A DNA stretch of 64,000 nt. Origin: GCA-002726655 sp046582185. GTDB taxonomy: Bacteria > Pseudomonadota > Gammaproteobacteria > Pseudomonadales > Azotimanducaceae. The notes under the pieces were generated by a model that saw only the letters and a program-made list of their open reading frames with translations, had not been told where the DNA came from and made no database searches. Positions 7,590-16,772 of this stretch are shown in pieces. A program made the translations under genes and the position numbers. Numbering within the stretch: the first letter of the stretch is position 1; every line of letters starts with the position of its first letter. The stretch is from NCBI GenBank assembly GCA_046582185.1, contig JAYGEX010000010.1, forward strand, positions 1 through 64,000, written 5' to 3'.

Positions 7590-9959
7590 ATGAGCACATT
7601 TGTGAGGGCAGTTTTCTGGAGCACTTTCGCGGCTATCTGTGGCTGTACGCTCTTCCTGTCCGCTGCATTCCTCTACCTCAATCCCCAGGTACCAGCCTCT
7701 TCAACCTTCAGGAATGTCCAAATCAGAGCGCCATTGCGAATCTATTCAGCCGATGGCTTGCTTATTCAGGAATTTGGCGAACGTCTGATACCCGTCGAAT
7801 ACAATGATATACCGCCACTCTTTGTTCGCGCCCTGCTCGACACGGAAGACAAACGATTCTTTGAGCATGGCGGCATAGATCTGATTACCCTGATGAATGC
7901 TTCATGGCAGTTGATTCAGAACCAAGGCACTATCCGCAGTGGAGCATCAACCATCACGATGCAACTAGTGAAAAACATCTCCGGCGAGTCTCAAGTCAAA
8001 TTTATTCGCAAGTTCAAAGAGATGCTGCTTGCACTAAAAATAGAAAACGAACTCAGCAAAGAGGAAATCCTTGCCCTGTATCTGAATATCATTCCATTTG
8101 GCAAACACGCCTTTGGCATTCAGGCTGCTGCCAATACCTATTATGGAAAGGACGTCAATCAACTCAATCTCTCCCAGATAGCGATGCTCGCGGGTATTCC
8201 CAAGGCACCTGAAAAAGGAAATCCAGTCAATGGGCCAGCACGAGCCTTAGATCGACGTAACCTGGTGCTAAATCGTATGCTTGCACAGGGATCAATCACA
8301 AAGCAGGCATTCGACGAGGCGACTTCCGAGCCCATAAGTGCCAAGATGCATCAACGAACGATAGAACTCCCCGCATTATATATAGCCGAAATGGTTCGTA
8401 AGCGCTTACTTTCAATGTATGGTCGTAAAGCCTACAATCAGGGTCTAGTGGTTCACACGACAGTCCATGCAAAACGTCAGCTGGCGGCAGAGCACGCACT
8501 ACAGAACAAACTGAGCGAATACGACCGAAGGCACGGCTATCGCGGACCTGATTACTCCCAATTGCAGGGTACCAGTGAGTACATTGCAGCTCCGGAATAC
8601 GGCTACCCATCCAACTGGATAGATACACTTCGCCAATCCCAGACCTTAGGCAACCAACACCCCGCCATTGTGACGACAATCAAAGAGGACAGCATTACCG
8701 TGCTCAACCGTGATCTACAATCCCTTCAGTTGAGCTGGGAGAGCATGCAATGGGCAAGACCCTATATCACAGTAAATTCGAAGGGCCGCAAACCCGCTCA
8801 GCCATCTGACGTTGTCTCCGTGGGAGACATGATCCGGATTGAGCCAACAGCAGAAGGCCTGTGGAAATTGGGACAGGTTCCAGATATTCAGGGCGCCCTC
8901 ATTGCACTTAATCCAAACGACGGAGCAATTGAGGCACTGGCAGGTGGATATGATTTCAATTTAAAACAATTTAATCATGCCACCCAGGCAAAGAGACAGC
9001 CGGGCTCGAATTTCAAACCATTCTTTTACGCCGGGGCTCTTGAGAATGGACGCACCGCGGCATCAATTTACAACGATGCGCCAATCGTTCTACCTGGCGG
9101 CGAACAGGAAGAAACTTATCGTCCAAGAAATTCAGGTGATATCTTTCATGGCAAAATGCGCCTTAGAGAAGCCCTGTATCGGTCTGTTAATCTGGTTTCT
9201 CTGCGGGTCATACTTGATTTTGGCGCCGATAACGCAATCCGCTATGTTAAGCGCTTCGGCTTCGATACCACTAATTTTCCAAGGAATGTCCAGCTAGCAT
9301 TTGGCGGCGGAACCATCGCCTTAACGCCCATTGATATCGCAACAGGCTACGCAACATTCGCGAATGGGGGCTTTAAGGTTACTCCCTATTTCATTGAGCG
9401 CATTGACACCATCAACAACGAGACCATTTTTGAAACAAACCCAAAAACAGTATGCAGTGATGCTTGCGATAACCCGGCGCCAAGGGTAGTAGAGGCGCGG
9501 GTTGCATTCATCATCAACAGCATTCTCAGCGACGCCATCCGGCGAGGAACGGGAACAAAGGTAATGAAAGTGTTAAAAAGAAGTGATCTGCGAGGTAAGA
9601 CAGGTACCACAAACGACGCCGATATCTGGTTCTCTGGATTTACGCATGATCTGGTGGCGACAGCCTGGGCGGGATTTAGCGACAACAGCCCGGTAGGAAA
9701 CAGGGAATGGGGGTCGACGACGCCCATAGAGACCTGGATTGAGTTTATGGCAGAAGCACTGCCGCCAGAAGATGAATCATCAATACTACCGAGGCCCAGC
9801 GGAATGGTATCAGTCAGGATTGACCCTGAAACAGGATATCGTGCTGAACCTGGGGCGCCAGATGCGATCTTCGAAATTTTCCGCGAAGAATACGCTCCTA
9901 CAGAAATAGTTGCCGACAAATCGATGGAAGAGGCAAACCCTTTTCAACAGATATTTTAG
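7590..9959 (+). CDS. mrcA: Class A penicillin-binding protein (PBP1a)
   Basis: This bifunctional murein synthase polymerises lipid II and cross-links peptides in the periplasm. The 789-residue protein has an N-terminal membrane anchor (residues 9-30). A GT51 glycosyltransferase domain follows, with DTEDKRFFEHGGID and GASTITMQLVKN. An OB-like insert precedes the transpeptidase domain, whose catalytic motifs are SNFK (Ser473), SVN (532) and KTGT (670). The gene is divergent from pilM, the position of ponA in pseudomonads. It is somewhat shorter than Escherichia coli PBP1a (850). An intrinsic terminator follows at 10017-10044. Confidence 0.96.
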   Translation: MSTFVRAVFWSTFAAICGCTLFLSAAFLYLNPQVPASSTFRNVQIRAPLRIYSADGLLIQEFGERLIPVEYNDIPPLFVRALLDTEDKRFFEHGGIDLITLMNASWQLIQNQGTIRSGASTITMQLVKNISGESQVKFIRKFKEMLLALKIENELSKEEILALYLNIIPFGKHAFGIQAAANTYYGKDVNQLNLSQIAMLAGIPKAPEKGNPVNGPARALDRRNLVLNRMLAQGSITKQAFDEATSEPISAKMHQRTIELPALYIAEMVRKRLLSMYGRKAYNQGLVVHTTVHAKRQLAAEHALQNKLSEYDRRHGYRGPDYSQLQGTSEYIAAPEYGYPSNWIDTLRQSQTLGNQHPAIVTTIKEDSITVLNRDLQSLQLSWESMQWARPYITVNSKGRKPAQPSDVVSVGDMIRIEPTAEGLWKLGQVPDIQGALIALNPNDGAIEALAGGYDFNLKQFNHATQAKRQPGSNFKPFFYAGALENGRTAASIYNDAPIVLPGGEQEETYRPRNSGDIFHGKMRLREALYRSVNLVSLRVILDFGADNAIRYVKRFGFDTTNFPRNVQLAFGGGTIALTPIDIATGYATFANGGFKVTPYFIERIDTINNETIFETNPKTVCSDACDNPAPRVVEARVAFIINSILSDAIRRGTGTKVMKVLKRSDLRGKTGTTNDADIWFSGFTHDLVATAWAGFSDNSPVGNREWGSTTPIETWIEFMAEALPPEDESSILPRPSGMVSVRIDPETGYRAEPGAPDAIFEIFREEYAPTEIVADKSMEEANPFQQIF

Positions 9960-10016
9960 CGCTGAAAATATTTAATCGATTCAATAAGCTCGGAAGACAG
10001 GTAAAAAAAACCAGGC

Positions 10017-10044
10017 AAAAAAAAGGTGCCATCGGCACCTTTTT
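10017..10044. terminator. Bidirectional intrinsic terminator, ponA / rpmE
   Basis: A ten-base-pair perfect stem (10021-10030 with 10034-10043) with a three-base loop is flanked by an A-run on the left and a T-run on the right. It lies between the converging ponA and rpmE genes and can terminate both transcripts. Confidence 0.9.
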
Positions 10045-10070
10045 CATAAGCTGTTACTTTGGAAAAGTGC

Positions 10071-10286
10071 CTACTTGGCAGCTCCGCGAGCACCAAACCG
10101 CTTATTGAATCGATCAATCCGGCCAGCGGTATCAATCATTTTCTGCTTGCCAGTATAAAAAGGATGGCATTGAGAACACACTTCAAGGTGGATGTCCTCA
10201 CAAACAGTGGAGCGAGTCTTAACAACATTACCGCAACTACAAGTTGCCGTAATATCTTCGTACTTTGGATGAATCTCTGCCTTCAT
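10071..10286 (-). CDS. rpmE: Large-subunit ribosomal protein bL31 (zinc-binding type)
   Basis: This 71-residue protein of the 50S subunit is the C+ form of L31. Cysteines in CSCGN (about residues 16-18) and CSQC (about 37-40) form the zinc-binding set. I chose the ATG at 10284-10286, which matches the usual MKxxIHPKY start and has AAGG about eight bases upstream. An in-frame upstream start would add 23 unrelated residues. It is convergent with ponA and divergent from priA, as in pseudomonads. C+ L31 proteins are typically part of zinc homeostasis; no Zur box was identified. Confidence 0.95.
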   Translation of the reverse strand: MKAEIHPKYEDITATCSCGNVVKTRSTVCEDIHLEVCSQCHPFYTGKQKMIDTAGRIDRFNKRFGARGAAK

Positions 10287-10638
10287 TGGGTCTACCTTAC
10301 TAATCGTCGTTTGCGTGTGACACTTCAAAATTTTCTTTTCGGCCTGCCCTTTCAACTTGGCTCCAGAAGTAATGATCTATTTGTAGAAACTAAGTAGCAA
10401 ATTCTTGGTACAAAAGCTTGCGATCAAAGCCCTACTACGGCGAGCAATCTTCATTACTGGTGCTTGCTGCCATTTCTCACTGGATTTGAAAGGGTGCGAA
10501 TGATACCAGAGTCCCCTTTTTTAGCAAGAAGGGATTAGCAAGAAGCACATCACCTATTATAGCCATGCCGGTGTCGATAACCCCCTGGTTCACTTTATTC
10601 CAAGTGCATGCCCCAAAGAGCGTGCATAATACGGACTG
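10287..10638. other. rpmE-priA divergent intergenic region
   Basis: This 352-bp gap must hold the promoters of rpmE and priA. It contains a short direct repeat of TTAGCAAGAAG (near 10519 and 10536). I see no convincing gene, RNA or consensus promoter in it. Confidence 0.4.
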
Positions 10639-12849
10639 ATGCAGAAATCCTCGGCCAAATATCTTGATGTAGCGGTGCCCACCCCACTAAGAAGATCATT
10701 CCAATATCTGCCAATTGATGGCGGTGATGAGGTCAAGATCGGATGCCGGGTACGAATCCCGTTTGGCAGGCAACGCCTGGTCGGAGTTGTTATTGGACTA
10801 TCAGCCAAACCAGCTACAGATCCTTCAAAGTTGCGACCCATCACCGAGGTCCTGGATCAAGAACCCTTGCTCCCCCATGCGCTCTTCAAACTATGTATCT
10901 GGGCAGCAGACTATTATCACCATCCCATTGGCGAAGTACTGGCAACAGCCCTTCCAGTCCTACTGCGCAAGGGCAAGGTCAGGAGTGAGCCTCGTTACAA
11001 GTTAAACGCAACGACGCTCGGTAATGAGATCGATCCTCTTGAGCTCAAGAGATCAAAAAGACAAACTGCATTGCTGATGCTCTTGAGAGCAGACCAAAGT
11101 TTGGAAATAAACGACCTGAGAAAACAAGGCTTCAGCTCATCGATAATAAAAGCACTAATTGAAAAAAATCTTGCCCAGTGGCAAGAGATACGGCAAGAAA
11201 AATCTGCATCTCATCCTCCCGAAAGAAAGAATGAATCTTTAATCGCTAACTACCAGGGAATCGAACCAAATCCCCAGCAACGCGCTGCTATAAGCAAAAT
11301 TTCCAGTCAGGGTACTTATCTGGTTCACGGCATCACCGGCAGTGGCAAGACAGAAGTTTATCTCCGCAAGATCGAACAAACGCTCACCCGTGGCAAACAG
11401 GTAATAGTACTGGTTCCGGAAATCGGGTTAACGCCACAAACTCTGAGCAGGTTTACAAATAGATTCAATGTCACCACCGAATTGATTCACTCCGGATTAA
11501 CTGACCTGGAGCGACTATCCTCCTGGCGCAAGGCAGCAGACGGAACAGCAAAGATAATTATTGGCACCCGCTCCGCTATATTTACGCCCCTTAAAGATCC
11601 TGGCCTGCTGGTGGTTGATGAAGAGCATGACGCCTCATTTAAGCAGCAAGACGGCTTCCGCTATTCTGCGCGAGACTTGGCTGTTATGCGCAGCCATCTC
11701 GAAAATATACCGATTATCCTGGGCTCGGCGACACCTTCCCTGGAGAGCCTTCGTAACTGTGCCACAGGCAAATACACCCTGATCAAATTAACTGAGCGAA
11801 CCGGCGGTGCCAGCATCGAAGAGTATCAACTAATCGATCTGCGCAACCGGAAAATTGAAGGTCCAATCTCCGAGGAGTTAATAGCTGCCATTGCATCAGA
11901 ACTTCGTAGCGGCAACCAGGTATTGGTATTCATTAATAGAAGGGGTTTCTCTCCCGTCGTCTACTGCCAGGACTGTACATGGATCGCAGCTTGTAATCGC
12001 TGCGATGCGAGGCTGACTTATCACCTCGCCCAGGGCAAATTGATTTGCCATCACTGTGGGTATATCACGCAGCTGGTGAAGGCCTGTGGCGAATGTCAGT
12101 CTTCCAGGCTAATTCCTTTGGGAATGGGGACTCAACGTATTGAGGAAACGCTCTCGGCCTCATTTCCAGAATTTCCGGTCCGTCGCATTGATAGAGATTC
12201 AACACGCAGGAAAGGCGTCCTGGAGAAGTATTTGCAGGAATTAAAGTCCGGGCAGCCTATGTTGCTGGTGGGCACGCAAATATTGGCGAAGGGGCATCAC
12301 TTCCCGGACGTTACCCTGGTCGCAATGCTTGATATCGATGCAGGTTTCTACAGCGCCGACTATCGTTCCATGGAAAAGACCGGGCAACTTATCCTCCAGG
12401 TGGGCGGGCGCTCCGGTCGTGAGGGTAAGCCGGGTAAGGTCATCATTCAAACCCAATTTGCGCAGCAGCCAATTCTGAAGACCTTGCTCAACGAGGGTTA
12501 CGATTCTTTTGCTCAGGCAATCCTTGAAGAAAGGGAAAGCAACCTGCTGCCACCATATAGTTTCCATTGTTTAATGCGTGCCGAATCTCCACAGAGAAAT
12601 ATTGCCATGGATTTTCTTGATGCGGTGGCCGAGAAAGCACTCTCAAACACCTCAGTTGAAATGTTGGGGCCTGTACCCGCAAGTATGGAGAAACGAAGTG
12701 GAAAGTACCGGGCACATCTTCTCTTTTCCAGTCGGTCCAGGGCCAGGCTCCACCATGCAATAGCGGAAAAGATTAAGGTAGCCGAGGCGTTAAAGCAGTC
12801 GAAGCGAGTCCGCTGGTCAGTTGATGTGGACCCAATCGAACTGCTTTGA
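10639..12849 (+). CDS. priA: Primosomal protein N', replication restart helicase PriA
   Basis: PriA recognises stalled or repaired forks and reloads the replisome as a 3'-5' DExH helicase. The 736-residue product has the N-terminal 3' DNA-binding domain (VAVPTPLRRSFQYL), Walker A in GITGSGKTEVY (about residues 230-240) and a DEEH Walker B box. The eight-cysteine zinc region CQDC...CNRC...CHHC...CGEC and the C-terminal helicase lobe with GTQILAKGHHFP are also present. The length fits the family. In Pseudomonas argS lies between priA and the SPOR gene; here the SPOR gene follows directly after 88 bp. Confidence 0.97.
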   Translation: MQKSSAKYLDVAVPTPLRRSFQYLPIDGGDEVKIGCRVRIPFGRQRLVGVVIGLSAKPATDPSKLRPITEVLDQEPLLPHALFKLCIWAADYYHHPIGEVLATALPVLLRKGKVRSEPRYKLNATTLGNEIDPLELKRSKRQTALLMLLRADQSLEINDLRKQGFSSSIIKALIEKNLAQWQEIRQEKSASHPPERKNESLIANYQGIEPNPQQRAAISKISSQGTYLVHGITGSGKTEVYLRKIEQTLTRGKQVIVLVPEIGLTPQTLSRFTNRFNVTTELIHSGLTDLERLSSWRKAADGTAKIIIGTRSAIFTPLKDPGLLVVDEEHDASFKQQDGFRYSARDLAVMRSHLENIPIILGSATPSLESLRNCATGKYTLIKLTERTGGASIEEYQLIDLRNRKIEGPISEELIAAIASELRSGNQVLVFINRRGFSPVVYCQDCTWIAACNRCDARLTYHLAQGKLICHHCGYITQLVKACGECQSSRLIPLGMGTQRIEETLSASFPEFPVRRIDRDSTRRKGVLEKYLQELKSGQPMLLVGTQILAKGHHFPDVTLVAMLDIDAGFYSADYRSMEKTGQLILQVGGRSGREGKPGKVIIQTQFAQQPILKTLLNEGYDSFAQAILEERESNLLPPYSFHCLMRAESPQRNIAMDFLDAVAEKALSNTSVEMLGPVPASMEKRSGKYRAHLLFSSRSRARLHHAIAEKIKVAEALKQSKRVRWSVDVDPIELL

Positions 12850-12893
12850 GAAAGGTGCCCAACGAAACGGAAAATCTGAAGATGATCTTTTGC

Positions 12894-12899
12894 TATAAT
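12894..12899 (+). promoter_or_regulatory. Extended -10 promoter for the SPOR gene
   Basis: The sequence TGCTATAAT (12891-12899) is an extended -10 element, TGnTATAAT, 38 bp upstream of the SPOR-protein ATG at 12938. No strong -35 box is visible, which is normal for extended -10 promoters. Confidence 0.6.
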
Positions 12900-12937
12900 T
12901 TCAGTTCAAATCAACACATGCCCCCGCCCAAGGTTCA

Positions 12938-13471
12938 ATGACTCAGGATTTCGCAAAACGCCATCGTACACAGAGCAAGGCGCAGGCCCCGGTACCGAGC
13001 TGGGCATGGTTTGTCACTGGACTCATCGCTGGCATTTTCATTTCCTTTCTGGCTTACCTGTGGAAAGTGGTTCCTGCTGATCCGGAGACTGTACAGATCA
13101 AGGAACTTCCAAAAGCCCAGCCAGATCAGCTGGTAGAGGAAATGACCTTTGATTTCTACGATCTCTTCCCAAAATCCGAGGTTCCAATCGTCGAGGAATA
13201 TAATATCGAGGGCTTACGGGTCGAAAGCGCGGAACCCTTTGACTATTTACTCCAGGCTGGTTCTTTTCGAAATCCAAATGATGCAAACCAACTCAGGGCC
13301 GAATTGATACTGCTTGGCCTCGAAGTATTTATCAAAGAGATAAAGGTCGACGACAACCAATGGCACCGGGTGATGGTCGGTCCACTGGCCAGTGATCTGT
13401 TGCTCAATCGAGCCCAGGACAAATTGGCCGCTGCAGAAATTGAATCGATACCATTTAGGGTAAAACGCTGA
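12938..13471 (+). CDS. FtsN-like SPOR-domain cell-division protein
   Basis: The 177-residue protein has a short basic cytoplasmic N-terminus and one transmembrane helix (about residues 24-42). A variable linker follows, then a C-terminal SPOR domain starting at YLLQAGSFRNPNDANQLRAE. SPOR domains bind denuded septal peptidoglycan, and the topology matches FtsN, a late divisome activator. The pseudomonad gene at this position, just upstream of hslV, has the same architecture. FtsN sequences diverge strongly, so the functional name is inferred from architecture and place. Confidence 0.8.
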   Translation: MTQDFAKRHRTQSKAQAPVPSWAWFVTGLIAGIFISFLAYLWKVVPADPETVQIKELPKAQPDQLVEEMTFDFYDLFPKSEVPIVEEYNIEGLRVESAEPFDYLLQAGSFRNPNDANQLRAELILLGLEVFIKEIKVDDNQWHRVMVGPLASDLLLNRAQDKLAAAEIESIPFRVKR

Positions 13472-13527
13472 ATCCATAGCAACTCTGGTTCGCCTTACAA
13501 GAAACCAGCCATCCCTTAATAACAAAC

Positions 13528-13557
13528 CTTGAAATCGGGCTATATATGCCCCATCTT
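13528..13557 (+). promoter_or_regulatory. Sigma-32 heat-shock promoter of hslVU
   Basis: CTTGAAA (13528-13534), a 14-base spacer and CCCCATCTT (13549-13557) closely match the RpoH consensus CTTGAAA-N11-16-CCCCATNT. It lies about 68 bp upstream of the TTG start of hslV. It overlaps an in-frame ATG at 13529, so that ATG cannot be on the heat-shock transcript. Confidence 0.88.
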
Positions 13558-13624
13558 CTATAGTTCAATTAGACGCCATAGGCAGCGATGCCTTTCTTTT
13601 CGCCATCACAAGCAGGAACCGGGT

Positions 13625-14164
13625 TTGGAACAATTTAGAGGGACAACGATACTTTCAGTTCGACGGGGTAATTCCGTCGTCGTCGGCGGCGACGGTCAGG
13701 TGACCATGGGCGACACGATCATGAAGGGAAATGCTCGCAAGGTTCGACGATTGTACAAGGACACGGTCATCGCCGGGTTCGCTGGCGGCACTGCAGATGC
13801 ATTTACGCTCTTTGAGAGGTTTGAAGGGCAATTAGAAAAACACCAGGGTCATCTGGTAAGAGCGGCGGTAGAGCTTGCCAAAGACTGGAGAACTGATCGC
13901 GTCTTAAGAAAACTGGAAGCGCTGCTGCTCGTGGCTGACAAAAACGACTCACTTCTTATCACGGGAACCGGCGATGTGGTTGAACCTAGCGATGGAATTA
14001 TGGCGATAGGATCCGGCGGCCAATATGCGAAATCAGCCGCACTGGCGCTGATGAATAATACTGATCTATCAGCTCGCGACATCGTTGAGAAAGGCCTGGA
14101 GATCGCAGGAGACATTTGTATATATACCAACCATCAACGAACCATCGAAGAAATCAATTACTAG
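13625..14164 (+). CDS. hslV: ATP-dependent protease peptidase subunit HslV
   Basis: HslV is the proteasome-like peptidase of the HslUV (ClpYQ) complex and uses an N-terminal threonine as nucleophile. I place the start at the TTG 13625-13627, giving 179 residues: AGGA lies seven bases upstream, and the sigma-32 promoter lies between this codon and the only upstream ATG. The start MEQFRGTTILSV leaves a six-residue propeptide before Thr7, the expected catalytic residue. The GGDGQVTMGDT and GFAGGTADAFTLFE blocks are conserved. hslU follows after 28 bp. Confidence 0.93.
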   Translation: MEQFRGTTILSVRRGNSVVVGGDGQVTMGDTIMKGNARKVRRLYKDTVIAGFAGGTADAFTLFERFEGQLEKHQGHLVRAAVELAKDWRTDRVLRKLEALLLVADKNDSLLITGTGDVVEPSDGIMAIGSGGQYAKSAALALMNNTDLSARDIVEKGLEIAGDICIYTNHQRTIEEINY

Positions 14165-14192
14165 ATCCAACCTCCAGGACAAATTAAATTCT

Positions 14193-15524
14193 ATGTCGAA
14201 TATGACACCAAGAGAGATCGTCCATGATCTCGACAAACATATCATTGGCCAGTCTGATGCAAAGCGATCTGTCGCCATTGCGCTACGAAACCGGTGGCGC
14301 AGATTACAGCTCGATCCAGCATTACAAAACGAAATATCTCCAAAAAATATCCTGATGATCGGACCCACCGGTGTCGGGAAGACCGAGATAGCCAGGCGAC
14401 TGGCCAAACTTGCCAGCGCACCATTTATCAAGGTTGAGGCTACTAAATTTACAGAAGTCGGATATGTGGGCAGAGACGTCGAATCCATCATTCGAGATCT
14501 GGCGGAAGCCGCCATTAAGATGTTACGGGACAAGCAAATCAAACTGGCGGAGCCTCGCGCCGCCGATGCTGCTGAAGAGCGCATCCTTGATGTTTTATTG
14601 CCGAGCGCACGAACTACCGGGGATGACAAAGAACAGAACAGCAATACCCGCCAGATATTTAGAAAGAAGCTGCGTGAAGGTGATCTTGACGACAAGGAAA
14701 TTGAAATCGACATTCAATCAGCATCGATCGGCGTAGAAATTATGGCACCTCCAGGCATGGAAGAAATGACCAGCCAGCTACAAAATATGTTTTCCTCCAT
14801 GACACCCGGCAAGATAAAATCGAGGAAGCTCAAGGTTAAAGATGCTCTCAAACGCCTCACTGAAGAAGAGGCTGCAAAGCTCATCAACGAAGATGACATG
14901 AAAGCAAGCGCAGTCGAGGCGGTGGAGCAGACCGGTATCGTTTTCATCGATGAGATGGACAAGATCTCAAAGCAGGGAGAGCGAGGCGGCGCAGATGTTT
15001 CCAGAGAAGGCGTACAGAGAGACCTATTGCCATTAATTGAAGGATGCAACGTATCCACCAAGTACGGCATGATTAAGACAGACCACATTCTGTTTATCAC
15101 TTCCGGTGCATTCCATCTCAGCAGGCCATCTGATCTGATTCCGGAACTACAAGGGCGCCTTCCCATCCGTGTCGAACTGCATGCGCTCAGCGTTCAGGAC
15201 TTCGAGCGCATTCTGACCGAGCCTGCCGCGTCCCTGACGGAGCAATATCAGGCGCTTATGGAAACCGAGGGCCTCGACCTGAATTTCACCAGTGAGGGCA
15301 TCACCAGAATTGCAGAGATCGCCTGGCAGGTAAATGAAAGCACTGAAAATATTGGCGCAAGACGGCTGCATACGGTTATGGAGCGGCTGCTCGAAGACAT
15401 ATCCTTCAATGCCGGGGATCCCGGAGTAAAGCAGTCGGATACCGTCTTAGTTGATGCAGACTACGTCGATGAGCACCTTAAAGACCTGGCCGGTGACACT
15501 GATCTCAGCCGATACATCTTGTAA
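14193..15524 (+). CDS. hslU: HslU, ATPase/unfoldase subunit of HslUV
   Basis: HslU is the AAA+ ring that unfolds substrates for HslV. From the ATG at 14193 the protein has 443 residues, the normal length. It begins with MSNMTPREIVHDLDKHIIGQ, followed by Walker A GPTGVGKTE and the pore loop GYVGRD. The I-domain covers roughly residues 110-240. Walker B FIDEMDK, sensor/arginine residues in GARRLHTVMERLLEDISF, and a short acidic C-terminus ending SRYIL follow. The extended reading frame upstream overlaps hslV and is unlikely to be used. Heat-shock control is expected from the promoter at 13528. Confidence 0.97.
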   Translation: MSNMTPREIVHDLDKHIIGQSDAKRSVAIALRNRWRRLQLDPALQNEISPKNILMIGPTGVGKTEIARRLAKLASAPFIKVEATKFTEVGYVGRDVESIIRDLAEAAIKMLRDKQIKLAEPRAADAAEERILDVLLPSARTTGDDKEQNSNTRQIFRKKLREGDLDDKEIEIDIQSASIGVEIMAPPGMEEMTSQLQNMFSSMTPGKIKSRKLKVKDALKRLTEEEAAKLINEDDMKASAVEAVEQTGIVFIDEMDKISKQGERGGADVSREGVQRDLLPLIEGCNVSTKYGMIKTDHILFITSGAFHLSRPSDLIPELQGRLPIRVELHALSVQDFERILTEPAASLTEQYQALMETEGLDLNFTSEGITRIAEIAWQVNESTENIGARRLHTVMERLLEDISFNAGDPGVKQSDTVLVDADYVDEHLKDLAGDTDLSRYIL

Positions 15525-15541
15525 CTCAACCGCGAGCTCCC

Positions 15542-15910
15542 ATGGCCCCCAACGAAATCAAATTCCACTCCCGTTCCGCAACGCTGGAGTTGATCTACGA
15601 TGATTGTAGCCAGACATTATCCGCAGAATATCTAAGGGTCTTCTCCCCCTCAGCGGAGGTACAGGGGCACTCCCCGGAACAGGCGGTACTCCAACACGGA
15701 AAACGCGCGGTGACGATCAGAGATATCGAACCCCAGGGCAACTACGCCATCAAACTGGTCTTTTCCGATGGTCACGACACCGGCATCTTTAGCTGGAAAT
15801 ACTTACGAGATCTCGGCGACAGCCTGGATTCAAACTGGGACGGCTACCTGAAACGCTTGGAAGAAGCCGGCAAATCCAGAAACGCGCAATTTATTGCTGT
15901 TAGTACTTAA
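15542..15910 (+). CDS. DUF971 (GBBH-like N-terminal domain) protein
   Basis: This 122-residue protein resembles the small N-terminal domain of gamma-butyrobetaine hydroxylase, known as DUF971. The conserved core is LRVFSPSAEVQGH, then DIEPQGNYAIKLVFSDGHDTGIFSWKYL. Stand-alone members commonly follow hslU in gammaproteobacteria, as here (17 bp gap). The isolated domain in other proteins binds zinc, but I cannot identify a full ligand set. The function is not established. Confidence 0.85.
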   Translation: MAPNEIKFHSRSATLELIYDDCSQTLSAEYLRVFSPSAEVQGHSPEQAVLQHGKRAVTIRDIEPQGNYAIKLVFSDGHDTGIFSWKYLRDLGDSLDSNWDGYLKRLEEAGKSRNAQFIAVST

Positions 15911-16016
15911 TCCAGCTCTTCGGGCCCTCAAAGCCTAATCCGAGCTAGGGTAGACCGTATGCGAAGCCAAGCCGAATGTAGTAAAATGGCAGACCTTAGA
16001 GAGGTAGATAGGTCAA

Positions 16017-16772
16017 ATGTCGCAAGAAACGCATTTTGGGTTCAAAACCGTACCGATGGAAGAGAAAGCCGGCAAGGTCGCGGGCGTTTTTCATTCCGTT
16101 GCGAGCAGCTACGACCTCATGAACGACCTGATGTCTCTCGGCAGTCATCGGCTTATCAAGAGATTCACCATCGAGCTTACACGCGCCAGAGCCGGAGACA
16201 GGATCATGGACCTTGCCGGTGGAACCGGCGATCTCACAGAGAAGTTATCACCCCTCGTCGGCAGAGAGGGCCAGGTCGTACTCTGCGATATAAACGAATC
16301 CATGCTGAACATGGGAAGGGACCGCTTACATAACAAGGGCATCGTCTCCAATGTTGAGTTTGTGCTCGGTGATGCGGAGCGTCTGCCCTTTCCCGACAAC
16401 TACTTCAACGCGGTAACAATGGCTTTTGGCCTGCGTAATGTGACGCGCAAAGAAGAGGCTCTCAAATCAATATTACGAGTACTCAAACCAGGCGGGCGGC
16501 TCATTATTCTCGAATTCTCCACAGCCGTTAATCCGGGTATTCGGCGGGCATATGAGGCATTTTCCACCCTTTGGCCCAAAGTAGGCGAACTCATCACCGG
16601 CGACAAGGAAAGTTACCAGTACCTTGTGGAATCCATCAAAATGCACCCCACCCAGGAACAACTTGCAGCCATGATAACGGACGCTGGCTTTGCGTCCGTT
16701 AAGTATGACAATCTGTTAAACGGAGTCGTTGCCATTCACCAGGGTGCCAAGACAAGTCATGCGCCTCTTTAG
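16017..16772 (+). CDS. ubiE: Ubiquinone/menaquinone methyltransferase UbiE
   Basis: UbiE is the SAM-dependent C-methyltransferase of ubiquinone (and, where present, menaquinone) synthesis. The 251-residue protein starts THFGFKTVPMEEKAGKVAGV. It has the SAM motif I in IMDLAGGTGDLTEKL and the family signatures YDLMNDLMSLGSHRLIKR and ESIKMHPTQEQL. Its 3' end overlaps ubiB by 14 bp. In many gammaproteobacteria ubiJ lies between ubiE and ubiB; here there is no room for it. Confidence 0.97.
   Translation: MSQETHFGFKTVPMEEKAGKVAGVFHSVASSYDLMNDLMSLGSHRLIKRFTIELTRARAGDRIMDLAGGTGDLTEKLSPLVGREGQVVLCDINESMLNMGRDRLHNKGIVSNVEFVLGDAERLPFPDNYFNAVTMAFGLRNVTRKEEALKSILRVLKPGGRLIILEFSTAVNPGIRRAYEAFSTLWPKVGELITGDKESYQYLVESIKMHPTQEQLAAMITDAGFASVKYDNLLNGVVAIHQGAKTSHAPL

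Noticed and set aside
9386..9919. 177-codon frame on the minus strand inside ponA
   Set aside because: It lies opposite the conserved transpeptidase domain, has no recognisable motif, and is a shadow of ponA codon usage.
13529..13624. Upstream ATG extension of hslV
   Set aside because: The codon lies inside the sigma-32 -35 box, adds 32 residues with no similarity to the family, and has no ribosome-binding site. The TTG at 13625 has a good one.
14085..14192. Long N-terminal extension of hslU
   Set aside because: It overlaps hslV and adds 36 residues absent from the family; the ATG at 14193 gives the usual HslU start.
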